A stretch of 12,438 bases of DNA from Deltaproteobacteria bacterium. Its GTDB lineage: Bacteria > Desulfobacterota > GWC2-55-46 > DRQE01. Position 1 is the first letter of the stretch, and every line of letters begins with the position of its first letter. The position numbers and the translations under genes are program-made. Location of the stretch: assembly GCA_011371515.1 (NCBI GenBank), contig DRQE01000070.1, positions 1 through 12,438 on the forward strand, read 5' to 3'. The notes beneath the pieces were generated by a model. That model worked only from the letters and a program-made list of their open reading frames with translations, had not been told where the DNA came from and did no database searches. Below are positions 1 through 6,709 of the stretch, piece by piece.

Positions 1-1113
1 CACAAGGTTCGCAAGCCCGTCGGTATCTATCCTTATCTTGCAGCCCATCCTTTTGAAATACATGCCCACCTTCTTCACAAGGTCGAGCCTTATGAGGGGC
101 TCACCGAAACCACAGAAGACGATTTCATCGTACTTTGTGGGTTCATCTCCAACGGCCTTTATCACATCGAAGAATGTGGGCTCTTTTTTGAGCTTCAGAT
201 AATGCCCCTTCACAGTGTAGGATGTAAGTTTTGCACAGAAGGTGCACACATTGTTGCAACGGTTGGTTATGTTAAGGTAAAGAGAGTTCCTTATGGGATA
301 GGCTATGCGTGCCTCTGGCTCATCTGTCTGAAGCATGCCAAAAAGGGTCTTTGCATTGAGTGTGGTAATCCTTGCCACATCCTGTAGTGTCAAACCCTTG
401 AGCTCTGCAATCTTTCTTGCAACCTCAACCACAAATGCCGGCTCACAGCGTTTGCCCCTGTGGGGAATGGGTGAAAGGTAGGGCGAGTCGGTCTCTATGA
501 GGACTCTTTCATCGGGCATGGAGCGGGCAATCTCTCTTAAGCCCTCTGCTCCGGGGAATGTGATTATGCCTGTAAAGGATATATAGAAGCCCATCTCAAG
601 GAGCCTCTGAGCCATCTTCTCCGAGCCTGAAAAACAGTGCACACAGCCGCCCACCTCTTCAGCCCCTTCGTCTTCGAGTATCTTTATGGTGTCCTCTTCG
701 GCATCCCTTGAGTGCACTATAAGGGGTAGGGCAAGCTCCCGCGCAATCCTTATCTGCTCGATGAATGCCTTCCTCTGAAGTTCCTTGGGGGAGTTCATGT
801 AGTGGTAGTCCAGCCCGGTCTCACCTATGGCAACGATGCCTTCCCTTCTGGACTCCTTCATTATCTCTGCCTTGAGGTTTATCTCTTCTATAAGTGAGGC
901 ATCGTGGGGATGAAGCCCGAGAGAGCCGAACACAAAGGGTGGCCTTAAGAGCCTCAAGCCCCGCTCGAAGCCCTCTTGCGGGTGCCACAGGCAGATGTTT
1001 ATTATTGCCTCAAGCCCACTCTGGCGGGCTCTTTCAAGCACTTCTTCCCTATCTTTGTTGAACCTTGCGTCATCAAGGTGTGCATGGGTATCTATAAAGA
1101 CTGTCTTCTCCAT
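1..1113 (-). CDS. TatD-family metal-dependent nuclease fused to a radical SAM domain (3' end beyond window)
   Basis: The gene starts at ATG 1113-1111 and stays open for 371 codons to the left edge, so the C-terminus is missing. Residues 1 to about 260 are a complete TatD hydrolase, a two-metal TIM-barrel DNase. The expected metal ligands are all visible: H10 and H12 (THAH), E98 (GETGLD), H134 (VHSRD), H159 (HCFSG) and D209 (ETDSPY). After a linker of about 15 residues a radical SAM domain begins with C286, C290 and C293 (CNNVCTFC), the CX3CX2C site that binds a [4Fe-4S] cluster and SAM. It is followed by CGFGEP at 334-339, which matches the SAM-binding glycine-rich motif. I recall an NCBI family for radical SAM proteins linked to TatD, whose substrate is unknown. 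The gene follows metG after 27 bases and is probably the last or a late gene of the tmk operon. The ribosome site (ACAGGA just before ATG) is weak. The domain calls are firm; the reaction of the second half is unknown. Confidence 0.9.
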   Translation of the reverse strand, partial: MEKTVFIDTHAHLDDARFNKDREEVLERARQSGLEAIINICLWHPQEGFERGLRLLRPPFVFGSLGLHPHDASLIEEINLKAEIMKESRREGIVAIGETGLDYHYMNSPKELQRKAFIEQIRIARELALPLIVHSRDAEEDTIKILEDEGAEEVGGCVHCFSGSEKMAQRLLEMGFYISFTGIITFPGAEGLREIARSMPDERVLIETDSPYLSPIPHRGKRCEPAFVVEVARKIAELKGLTLQDVARITTLNAKTLFGMLQTDEPEARIAYPIRNSLYLNITNRCNNVCTFCAKLTSYTVKGHYLKLKKEPTFFDVIKAVGDEPTKYDEIVFCGFGEPLIRLDLVKKVGMYFKRMGCKIRIDTDGLANLV

Positions 1114-1140
1114 GGGTCCTGTCTCTTAAAAGGGATACTT

Positions 1141-2685
1141 CTATTCAATCCTTGGAAAGAGTGGTGCCATCTTTTTAACCTTTGTGCCGGGTGAAAGCCC
1201 GCCCCAGCCCGCTACCTGTCTGATAGATACATCGGGGGCTTTCTCGATGGTCTCTATGCCCTTTTCTATGCCGAGGGCATGCCATATACGCTCTGAAGAA
1301 GCGGGCATGAAGGGGTAAAGGTAGAGGGCAACAATCCTCAAGCCCTCTGCAAGAATGTACAGGGTGGTTGCCCTCTGGGCAGAGTCCTTCTCACTCCATG
1401 GCTGAGCCCTGTCTACGAAGGTGTTCATCTCCCTTATAGCCTTCCATACTGCTGAGAGGGCTTCGTGGAAGGCTACCCTGTCGATGGAGGCTTCCATGTC
1501 TCTGTAGACGGAATCCTTGGAGTTTACATCCAATAGGGCAACCATTTTGCTTTCAAGCTCTGGCCTCAGTTTTACGGGGTTGGGTCCCGGTACAGAGCCC
1601 TTATGGTATCGAATTATCATGGAGACTGTACGGCTTAAAAGGTTTCCCAGCTCATTTGCAAGCTCACCGTTTATTCTTCCCTTGAGTGCCCTTACCGAGA
1701 AGTCTCCGTCAAGACCGAAGGGCACTTCACGCAGGAGAAAGTAGCGGAACTGGTCCACCCCGAACCGGTCAGCCATCTCGAAGGGGTCTACCACATTGCC
1801 ACGGGATTTACTCATCTTCTCACCCTCGACAGTCCACCAGCCGTGGGCAAAGACCTTTCTCGGTGGCTCTATTCCCGCAGACATAAGGAATGCAGGCCAG
1901 TAGATGGTGTGGAACCTCAAGATGTCTTTACCTATAAGGTGCAGGTCGGCAGGCCAGAACTCGCTTCTGTCAGGCCAGCCATCGGCTGTAAGGTAGTTCG
2001 TGAGGGCATCGAACCACACATACATCACATGTTTTGGATCGTCGGGTACGGGTATGCCCCATGAAAAAGAGGTTCTGCTTATACTCAAGTCTTTAAGCCC
2101 TTGGCGAATGAAGCTTACTATTTCGTTTCTTCTGTTGTCGGGCTGGATAAAGTCGGGGTTGTTCTCTATGTAATCGAGAAGAGGTTTTTCGTACTTTGAG
2201 AGTCTGAAGAAATAACTCGGCTCGCGAAGTTTCTCCACCTCTCTACCACAGTCAGGGCATTTGCCCTCTACGAGCTGGCTTTCTGTAAGAAAGCTCTCAC
2301 AGGGGGTGCAGTACCAGTCCTCGTATTCACCAAGGTATATGTCGCCCTTTTCTGCCACCCTGCGCCACAGCTCCGTTGCAGCACGGATGTGGCGTTCTTC
2401 TGTTGTGCGTATGAAGTCATCGTTTGAGATGTTGAGCCTTTCCCACAGCTTTTTGAACCTTACCACCACACGGTCTGCGAGCTCCTGTGGGGTTATGTTC
2501 ATGGAGCGGGCAGACTTTTCCACCTTCTGGCCATGCTCGTCCGTGCCTGTAAGAAAGAAGACCTTCATGCCAGAAAGTCTTCTGAACCTTGCCATACAAT
2601 CGGCAGCTATTGTGGTGTATGCATGGCCTATGTGTGGTATGTCGTTAACATAGTATATGGGTGTCGTTACATAGAACTTCTTCAT
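1141..2685 (-). CDS. metG: methionyl-tRNA synthetase
   Basis: This class I aminoacyl-tRNA synthetase charges tRNA-Met with methionine in the cytoplasm, for initiation and elongation. The 514-residue product carries the HIGH signature at 18-21 (PHIGHA) and KMSKS at 290-294. A four-Cys zinc knuckle lies in the connective peptide at C126, C129, C143 and C146. The N-terminal KKFYVTTPIYYVND is typical of the family. The C-terminal helical anticodon-binding domain is present, but the extra EMAP/Trbp111-type tRNA-binding dimerisation domain found in longer bacterial MetRS (about 650-680 residues) is absent. This is a known shorter form. The start ATG overlaps the RicT-like gene by four bases (ATGA), and a strong GGAGG lies 4 bases upstream, which fixes the start and suggests translational coupling. 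The TAG stop is 27 bases before the TatD-radical SAM gene. Confidence 0.97.
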   Translation of the reverse strand: MKKFYVTTPIYYVNDIPHIGHAYTTIAADCMARFRRLSGMKVFFLTGTDEHGQKVEKSARSMNITPQELADRVVVRFKKLWERLNISNDDFIRTTEERHIRAATELWRRVAEKGDIYLGEYEDWYCTPCESFLTESQLVEGKCPDCGREVEKLREPSYFFRLSKYEKPLLDYIENNPDFIQPDNRRNEIVSFIRQGLKDLSISRTSFSWGIPVPDDPKHVMYVWFDALTNYLTADGWPDRSEFWPADLHLIGKDILRFHTIYWPAFLMSAGIEPPRKVFAHGWWTVEGEKMSKSRGNVVDPFEMADRFGVDQFRYFLLREVPFGLDGDFSVRALKGRINGELANELGNLLSRTVSMIIRYHKGSVPGPNPVKLRPELESKMVALLDVNSKDSVYRDMEASIDRVAFHEALSAVWKAIREMNTFVDRAQPWSEKDSAQRATTLYILAEGLRIVALYLYPFMPASSERIWHALGIEKGIETIEKAPDVSIRQVAGWGGLSPGTKVKKMAPLFPRIE

Positions 2686-3371
2686 TCCGCCTCCATAGGT
2701 GATTGGTCTGTGTTGTTATGGTGACAGTTATTGTTGCAGCCTTCAAACTCGTAGTTAAGGCAACACATAAGTCTGCCGCACAGGCCTGACATCTTTAGGG
2801 GATTAAGAGGCATGTTCTGTTCCTTGGCTATCTTTATTGTGACAGGGGCGAACTCTGTCAGGAAGGATGAGCAGCACAGCTCCCTGCCACAGGGTCCTAT
2901 GCCGCCTATCATCTTTGCCTCGTCTCTCACACCTATCTGGCGCATCTCTATGCGGGTGTGGAAGGTTTGAGCAAGGTCTTTTACGAGCTCACGAAAGTCC
3001 ACCCTGCCATCTGCGGTAAAGTAGAATATGGCCTTGCTTGAGTCGAAAAGGCACTCCACATCCACAAGTTTCATGGGAAGCCCGTGTTTTTCTATCTTCT
3101 CCTTGCATATACGGAATGCCTCTTTTTCCCACTCGCTGTTGAACTGTGCCCGTTCTATGTCTACTTGGTCTGCCTTCCTTACCACCCGTTTCAGCGGGTG
3201 CTGGAGCTCTGCCTCCTCCTTTTCGCAGGGCTCTACAGCCACCGTGCCCATGGCTATGCCCTTTTCAACCTCCACTATCACGCGGTCTCCCACGCGGAGG
3301 TCGAGCTCACCTGCCAGAAACCAGTATATCTTACATGCCTTCTTGAATCTTATGCCACAAACCCTTGCCAT
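2682..3371 (-). CDS. ricT: PSP1 domain protein, RicT/YaaT-like
   Basis: The 229-residue protein has the PSP1 C-terminal domain, as in B. subtilis RicT (YaaT). RicT is part of the RicA-RicF-RicT complex, which binds [4Fe-4S] clusters and promotes RNase Y-dependent mRNA maturation there. The cysteine pattern is clear: C161, C166 and C167 (CGRELCC), then C198, C203 and C204 (CGRLMCC). Unusually, a short tail adds C212, C216 and two His (GCNNNCHHNN). No RicA or RicF partner is visible in this window, so the role in this organism is inferred only from homology. The start ATG at 3371 has AAGGAG about six bases upstream. The first 22 bases overlap the end of holB, and the last four overlap metG, so it is translated within the tmk-holB-ricT-metG operon. 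Outside Firmicutes such proteins are often annotated only as PSP1 or regulatory iron-sulfur-containing complex subunit. Confidence 0.9.
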   Translation of the reverse strand: MARVCGIRFKKACKIYWFLAGELDLRVGDRVIVEVEKGIAMGTVAVEPCEKEEAELQHPLKRVVRKADQVDIERAQFNSEWEKEAFRICKEKIEKHGLPMKLVDVECLFDSSKAIFYFTADGRVDFRELVKDLAQTFHTRIEMRQIGVRDEAKMIGGIGPCGRELCCSSFLTEFAPVTIKIAKEQNMPLNPLKMSGLCGRLMCCLNYEFEGCNNNCHHNNTDQSPMEAE

Positions 3372-4339
3372 CTTCTCTCCTTAAGGCTTACAAGGAGTGC
3401 CTCCATTGCAAGCCTTTTGTTTAGTGTGTTTGGTGGTAATATGCTCTCTCTTGTTTTTTCCACAAGGCTGTATGCCGAAAGCAACTCCTCTACTGAGTAG
3501 GTGCACCTGCCCACAGCATCCAGCATGTCTGTGTTTATAATTCTCTCTTCCGAAGGGGCTACCCTGTAGATGAGGGCATCCCTTAAAAGGGTCTTGAAGC
3601 TCTCGAGTAGTTCCTCAAGGTGTTCCTCTTTCGATAGCCTTTCTGCCATGTCCAGAAGTTCTGTGTCTGTAACATCGTCCATAGAAAGTACCGCTGTATA
3701 TTGCTGCCGTTTTTCTATTATACCCTCCGACGCCATCATAAGGGCTCTTTTTGCACTTCCACAGGAGAGCCTGCAGGCTATCTCTATTGTGGAGGGTTCT
3801 GTGTAGCCCTCTCTGTGAAGTATCTCCTTTATGGCATCTTCCTTGAGGGGGCTGAAGTTTATCCTCTGGCACCTTGAGAGTATCGTTGGAAGAAGGCTAT
3901 CGGGCCTCGATGAGATGAGTATCATTACAGTGTCAGGGGGTGGCTCTTCAAGGGTCTTGAGCAGTATGTTGGAGGTTGCCCTCACCATAAGATGGGCACC
4001 TTCTATTATGACGACCCTTCTGCCCCTGTCTACGCGGTAGTTAATAAGCCTTTTAAGCTCTCTTATAAGGTCTACCTTTAGTGTGCCTCCCTCTGGCTCT
4101 ACAAGAAGGAGGTTCGGGTGTGTTCCAGAGGCTATCAGCGTGCAAGACGGACACCTGCCACAGGCATCCCCTGTGTATTCTTCACAGTTGAGTGCTGCTG
4201 CAAAGGCCCTTGCCACGAGCCTCTTTCCAATACCCTCCAGACCAGAGAACAGATATGTGCTTGCACATCTGTTGTTTTCTATGCCCTTTTTTAAAAGGTT
4301 TATCTCCCTTTTATGTCCAAGTATGTCTGAAAAGCGCAA
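3350..4339 (-). CDS. holB: DNA polymerase III delta' subunit (clamp loader)
   Basis: This 329-residue AAA+ protein is the delta' subunit of the clamp loader, which opens and loads the beta sliding clamp. The fold and motifs resemble DnaX, encoded in the right part of this window. A Walker A-like GLEGIGKR at 33-40 keeps Lys39 but has Arg where Ser/Thr is normal, and the Walker B position reads VVIIEGAH (109-116) rather than DE. Weak or absent ATP binding is known for delta'. A zinc module is seen at C52, C60, C63 and C66, the SRC arginine-finger motif at 155-157, and LLKTLEEPP at 126-134. The start is TTG at 4339, supported by AAGGTG about 8 bases upstream. An ATG at 4344 is in the wrong frame, and an in-frame stop lies just upstream. 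The gene begins one base after the tmk stop and overlaps ricT by 22 bases. Confidence 0.93.
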   Translation of the reverse strand: MRFSDILGHKREINLLKKGIENNRCASTYLFSGLEGIGKRLVARAFAAALNCEEYTGDACGRCPSCTLIASGTHPNLLLVEPEGGTLKVDLIRELKRLINYRVDRGRRVVIIEGAHLMVRATSNILLKTLEEPPPDTVMILISSRPDSLLPTILSRCQRINFSPLKEDAIKEILHREGYTEPSTIEIACRLSCGSAKRALMMASEGIIEKRQQYTAVLSMDDVTDTELLDMAERLSKEEHLEELLESFKTLLRDALIYRVAPSEERIINTDMLDAVGRCTYSVEELLSAYSLVEKTRESILPPNTLNKRLAMEALLVSLKERRWQGFVA

Positions 4340-4340
4340 T

Positions 4341-4973
4341 TCATATCACCTTATCTATAATATCACAGATCTTGCCGTGGATGACAGATATTTCCCCCGT
4401 TCCGTCGACCACATATATCCTCTGTGGCTCTTTCTGGGCAAGCTCAAGATAGCCCCTGCGCACCCTCTGGTGGAACTCTATTGCTTCACGCTCGAAGCGG
4501 TCTTCTGTAGCCCCTTCTGAGTTCTTTATTCGGTGCCATGCCCGCTTGAGCCCTGTCTCCACGGGACAATCTATGAGTATGGTTACATCGGGCGTTATAC
4601 CAAAGGTGCTGTAGCTGTTTATTGTCTTTATAGCGTCGATGTCAAGCCCCCTGCCGTAGCCCTGATAGGCAAGGGTTGAGTCTGTAAAGCGATCGCAAAG
4701 GACCACCTTGCCATCTTCAAGGCAGGGTTTTATCACGTTCTTTACGAGCTGTGCCCTGCTTGCTGAATAGAGGAAGAGCTCTGCCCATGGCTCTATGCCC
4801 TCTGCCTCGTCTTCCATTACAAGAAGGATGTTCCTTATCCTCTCACCAAGCTCTGTACCGCCCGGCTCTCTTACGACCACACAGCTTTTACCCTTCCACT
4901 CAAGGTGGTCTCTCAGCATCTCAAGCTGTGTGGTCTTGCCACAACCCTCTATGCCTTCAAAACTAATAAACAA
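4341..4973 (-). CDS. tmk: thymidylate kinase
   Basis: Thymidylate kinase phosphorylates dTMP to dTDP with ATP, the step that commits thymidylate to dTTP and DNA synthesis. Numbering from the start chosen here (210 residues, close to the usual 205-215): P-loop EGIEGCGKTTQ at 6-16, REPGG at 35-39, and DR 94-95 followed by TDSTLAYQGYGRGLD. A basic/acidic LID segment ends near EDRFE. The frame stays open upstream to a GTG at 5030, which would add 19 residues. I prefer TTG at 4973 for three reasons: the extra residues are not family-like, a good promoter lies inside that extension, and AGGGAG lies 12 bases before the TTG. A CTG at 4985 is less likely. It is the first gene of the tmk-holB-ricT-metG-TatD run, and holB starts one base after its stop. 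The function is very secure; the exact start is not. Confidence 0.93.
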   Translation of the reverse strand: MFISFEGIEGCGKTTQLEMLRDHLEWKGKSCVVVREPGGTELGERIRNILLVMEDEAEGIEPWAELFLYSASRAQLVKNVIKPCLEDGKVVLCDRFTDSTLAYQGYGRGLDIDAIKTINSYSTFGITPDVTILIDCPVETGLKRAWHRIKNSEGATEDRFEREAIEFHQRVRRGYLELAQKEPQRIYVVDGTGEISVIHGKICDIIDKVI

Positions 4974-5211
4974 CTTCTTTTTCAGCTCCCTATGGCTAAT
5001 ATATCTTAAAGATAATAGCAGAAACCCCACCTTACAGGCAAGGCTAAATTGGAGCCTGTCAGATTGTAGGGGTTACTCTATGGACAGGATGTGGTTTATC
5101 TGCTAAAGTCTTTTTATGTGGAGGTTACAGGCTTACCCCCACTTTTGCGGAAGGGGTGGAAAAGCTCAACTGCCCCCCCGAGATTGGTGATGTTAAGGGC
5201 GACTCTGGTGG
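4974..5211. other. intergenic gap between gatC and tmk
   Basis: No convincing gene is seen in these 238 bases. They hold the tmk promoter. They also hold an imperfect 8-bp inverted repeat (5118-5125 with 5135-5142, one A/C mismatch, 9-base loop), nested short inverted repeats near 5035-5059 (ACAGGC with GCCTGT, AGGCT with AGCCT), and a run of seven C at 5173-5179. For a minus-strand transcript the larger hairpin is followed by an A-rich stretch rather than U, so it is not a standard terminator for gatC. I see no recognisable riboswitch. Confidence 0.4.
5012..5041 (-). promoter_or_regulatory. probable sigma-70-type promoter for the tmk operon
   Basis: On the minus strand, TTGCCT (5041-5036) and TATTAT (5017-5012) are separated by 18 bases. 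The -35 matches the consensus at 4 of 6 positions and the -10 at 5 of 6. Transcription would start near 5005, giving a leader of about 30 bases before the TTG start of tmk at 4973. The upstream GTG at 5030 would then not be on the transcript. The call is by eye only. Confidence 0.5.
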
Positions 5212-5499
5212 CTACTCTATGATTCTGGGTACCTTGAAGCAGTTCTTCTCTTTTTCTGGAGCGTTTCTTAGAACTTCTTCTACCGGAAGCGAAGGGCTTA
5301 CCTCGTCTTTGCGTCTCATCCTCTGGAGTGGAATTGTGTAGGTTGTGGGCTCAATTCCACCGGTATCTACAGCGGACAGTTTCTCCACATAGTGGAGTAT
5401 CTTTTTGAGCTGTTCTGTGTACAGAGAGATTTCCTCTTCGGTGAGGGCTAACCTTGAGAGCTCTGCTATGTGTTCCACATCTTTTCTGCTTATGGACAC
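5212..5499 (-). CDS. gatC: Asp-tRNA(Asn)/Glu-tRNA(Gln) amidotransferase subunit C
   Basis: GatC is the small scaffolding subunit of the GatCAB amidotransferase. The complex converts Glu-tRNA(Gln) and/or Asp-tRNA(Asn) to Gln-tRNA and Asn-tRNA in organisms lacking one or both direct synthetases. The 95-residue length is typical. The N-terminal ISRKDVEHIAELSRLALTEEE matches the family helix, as does the following EQLKKILHYVEKL. The mid-part TGGIEPTTY followed by the RKDEV segment corresponds to the linker that wraps around GatA. The start is GTG at 5499, with GGGAGG (minus strand, 5515-5510) ten bases upstream. The gene stands alone: neither gatA nor gatB follows, and the next gene, tmk, has its own promoter. 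The partner genes must therefore lie elsewhere. Confidence 0.92.
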   Translation of the reverse strand: MSISRKDVEHIAELSRLALTEEEISLYTEQLKKILHYVEKLSAVDTGGIEPTTYTIPLQRMRRKDEVSPSLPVEEVLRNAPEKEKNCFKVPRIIE

Positions 5500-5583
5500 G
5501 GCTGATACACCTCCCGGCAGATCTATTCAGAGAGTAGCACAGAAGGGTGGGAGGTTTCAAGTATTTATTGCCCTTACGCGTAT

Positions 5584-5637
5584 TTGACTTATTGTAAAAC
5601 AGTTCTATATTATAGATACGGGAACCACTTTGAAAAG
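5584..5637. promoter_or_regulatory. divergent promoter with symmetric -10 element between gatC and the glycan operon
   Basis: For the plus strand, TTGACT (5584-5589) and TATTAT (5608-5613) are 18 bases apart, a strong match to a sigma-70 promoter that reads toward the glycosyltransferase. The -10 region is an 11-base perfect palindrome around a central base (CTATATTATAG, 5605-5615), so the minus strand carries a perfect TATAAT at 5614-5609. A weak minus-strand -35, TTTTCA, lies 16 bases away at 5636-5631 and would read toward gatC with a leader of about 100 bases. A weaker alternative for gatC is TTGAAA (5560-5555) with TACTCT (5536-5531). Confidence 0.6.
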
Positions 5638-5650
5638 GAGGTAATGGGGG

Positions 5651-6709
5651 ATGAAGATAGCTCAGGTTGCTCCACTTTATGAGAGTGTTCCACCACGCTG
5701 TTACGGGGGCACAGAGAGAGTGGTCTCCTACCTTACGGAAGAACTCGTCAGGATGGGCCATGAGGTAACGCTGTTTGCAAGTGGAGACTCTGTAACAAAG
5801 GCAGAGCTTGTTGAGGCCTGTCCAGAGGCATTAAGACTTAACGGAAAGTGTGTGGACCCTCTGGCACATCATGTTCTCATGCTTGAGAGGGTTGTAAGCT
5901 CTGCCAGAAGGTTCGATATTATACACTTCCACATAGACTATCTGCACTTTCCACTTACAAGAAGGCTTGATGTGCCCTCTGTGACCACTCTGCACGGTAG
6001 ACTCGATGTGGCAGACTACAAACCCCTTTTCAGTGAGTTCAGAGATATTCCCCTTGTCTCCATATCCTACTCACAGCGAACCCCGCTTTCCTTTGCCAAC
6101 TGGCAGGCTACAGTATACCATGGGCTACCCAGAGACCTCTACAGCCAAGGTGATGGTAGCGGAGGCTACCTTGCATTTATTGGAAGGCTCTCTCCGGAAA
6201 AGAGACCGGATCGGGCGATAAAGATAGCCCTCCGCAGCGGGATGCCCTTGAAGATAGCCGCAAAGGTTGACAGGGTGGACACAGAATACTTCAGGGAGAT
6301 GGTAAAACCCCTTCTTAAAGAGTCAGGGGTTGAGTACATAGGAGAGATAGGTGAAAAAGAAAAGCAGAAATTTCTTGCCGAGGCCTATGCACTTCTTTTT
6401 CCCATAGACTGGCCCGAGCCATTCGGGCTTGTGATGATAGAGGCAATGGCATGTGGCACACCTGTTGTGGCATGGCGTAACGGCAGCGTGCCAGAGGTGA
6501 TAGACCACGGGCTTACGGGCTATGTGGTGGATAGCATCGACGAGGCAGTGGATGCCGTGGAAAAGGTGGAAGGGCTCGACAGAAAGAAGATAAGGAAGAC
6601 CTTCGAGGAGAGGTTCAGCTCAGAGCGGATGGCTCGCCAGTATGTGGAGATATACGAAAAACTCGTTCACAGAGAAAAGACCCCTCCGCTTTTCGCCATA
6701 CAGGGCTGA
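5651..6709 (+). CDS. GT4-type glycosyltransferase
   Basis: This 352-residue retaining glycosyltransferase has a GT-B fold. The first half is the acceptor domain, with MKIAQVAPLYESVPP and the nucleotide-binding GGTERV loop at 19-24 and a His at 115 (TLHGRL). The second half is the donor domain, with FIGRLSPEKRPD at 176-187 and the EX7E signature E256/E264 in EPFGLVMIEAMACG. No signal peptide or membrane segment is visible, so it is cytoplasmic or peripherally bound. The donor is probably a nucleotide sugar, but neither donor nor acceptor can be read from the sequence. AAGGAGG lies 9 bases before the ATG, and a strong promoter lies upstream at 5584-5613. The stop TGA shares its last base with the ATG of the next gene, a debranching-type glucosidase. 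The two very likely act on the same glucan or glycoside. The family is firm; the substrate is unknown. Confidence 0.93.
   Translation: MKIAQVAPLYESVPPRCYGGTERVVSYLTEELVRMGHEVTLFASGDSVTKAELVEACPEALRLNGKCVDPLAHHVLMLERVVSSARRFDIIHFHIDYLHFPLTRRLDVPSVTTLHGRLDVADYKPLFSEFRDIPLVSISYSQRTPLSFANWQATVYHGLPRDLYSQGDGSGGYLAFIGRLSPEKRPDRAIKIALRSGMPLKIAAKVDRVDTEYFREMVKPLLKESGVEYIGEIGEKEKQKFLAEAYALLFPIDWPEPFGLVMIEAMACGTPVVAWRNGSVPEVIDHGLTGYVVDSIDEAVDAVEKVEGLDRKKIRKTFEERFSSERMARQYVEIYEKLVHREKTPPLFAIQG

Noticed and set aside
2261..2653. A 130-codon plus-strand open frame opposite metG
   Set aside because: It lies wholly within metG, which carries all expected catalytic motifs. It is a shadow frame.
5173..5179. 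Run of seven C as a functional element
   Set aside because: It is non-coding and isolated, with no flanking motif. It could be chance or a sequencing length error.
5031..5211. A riboswitch upstream of tmk
   Set aside because: I could not match any conserved core of a known riboswitch class on either strand.
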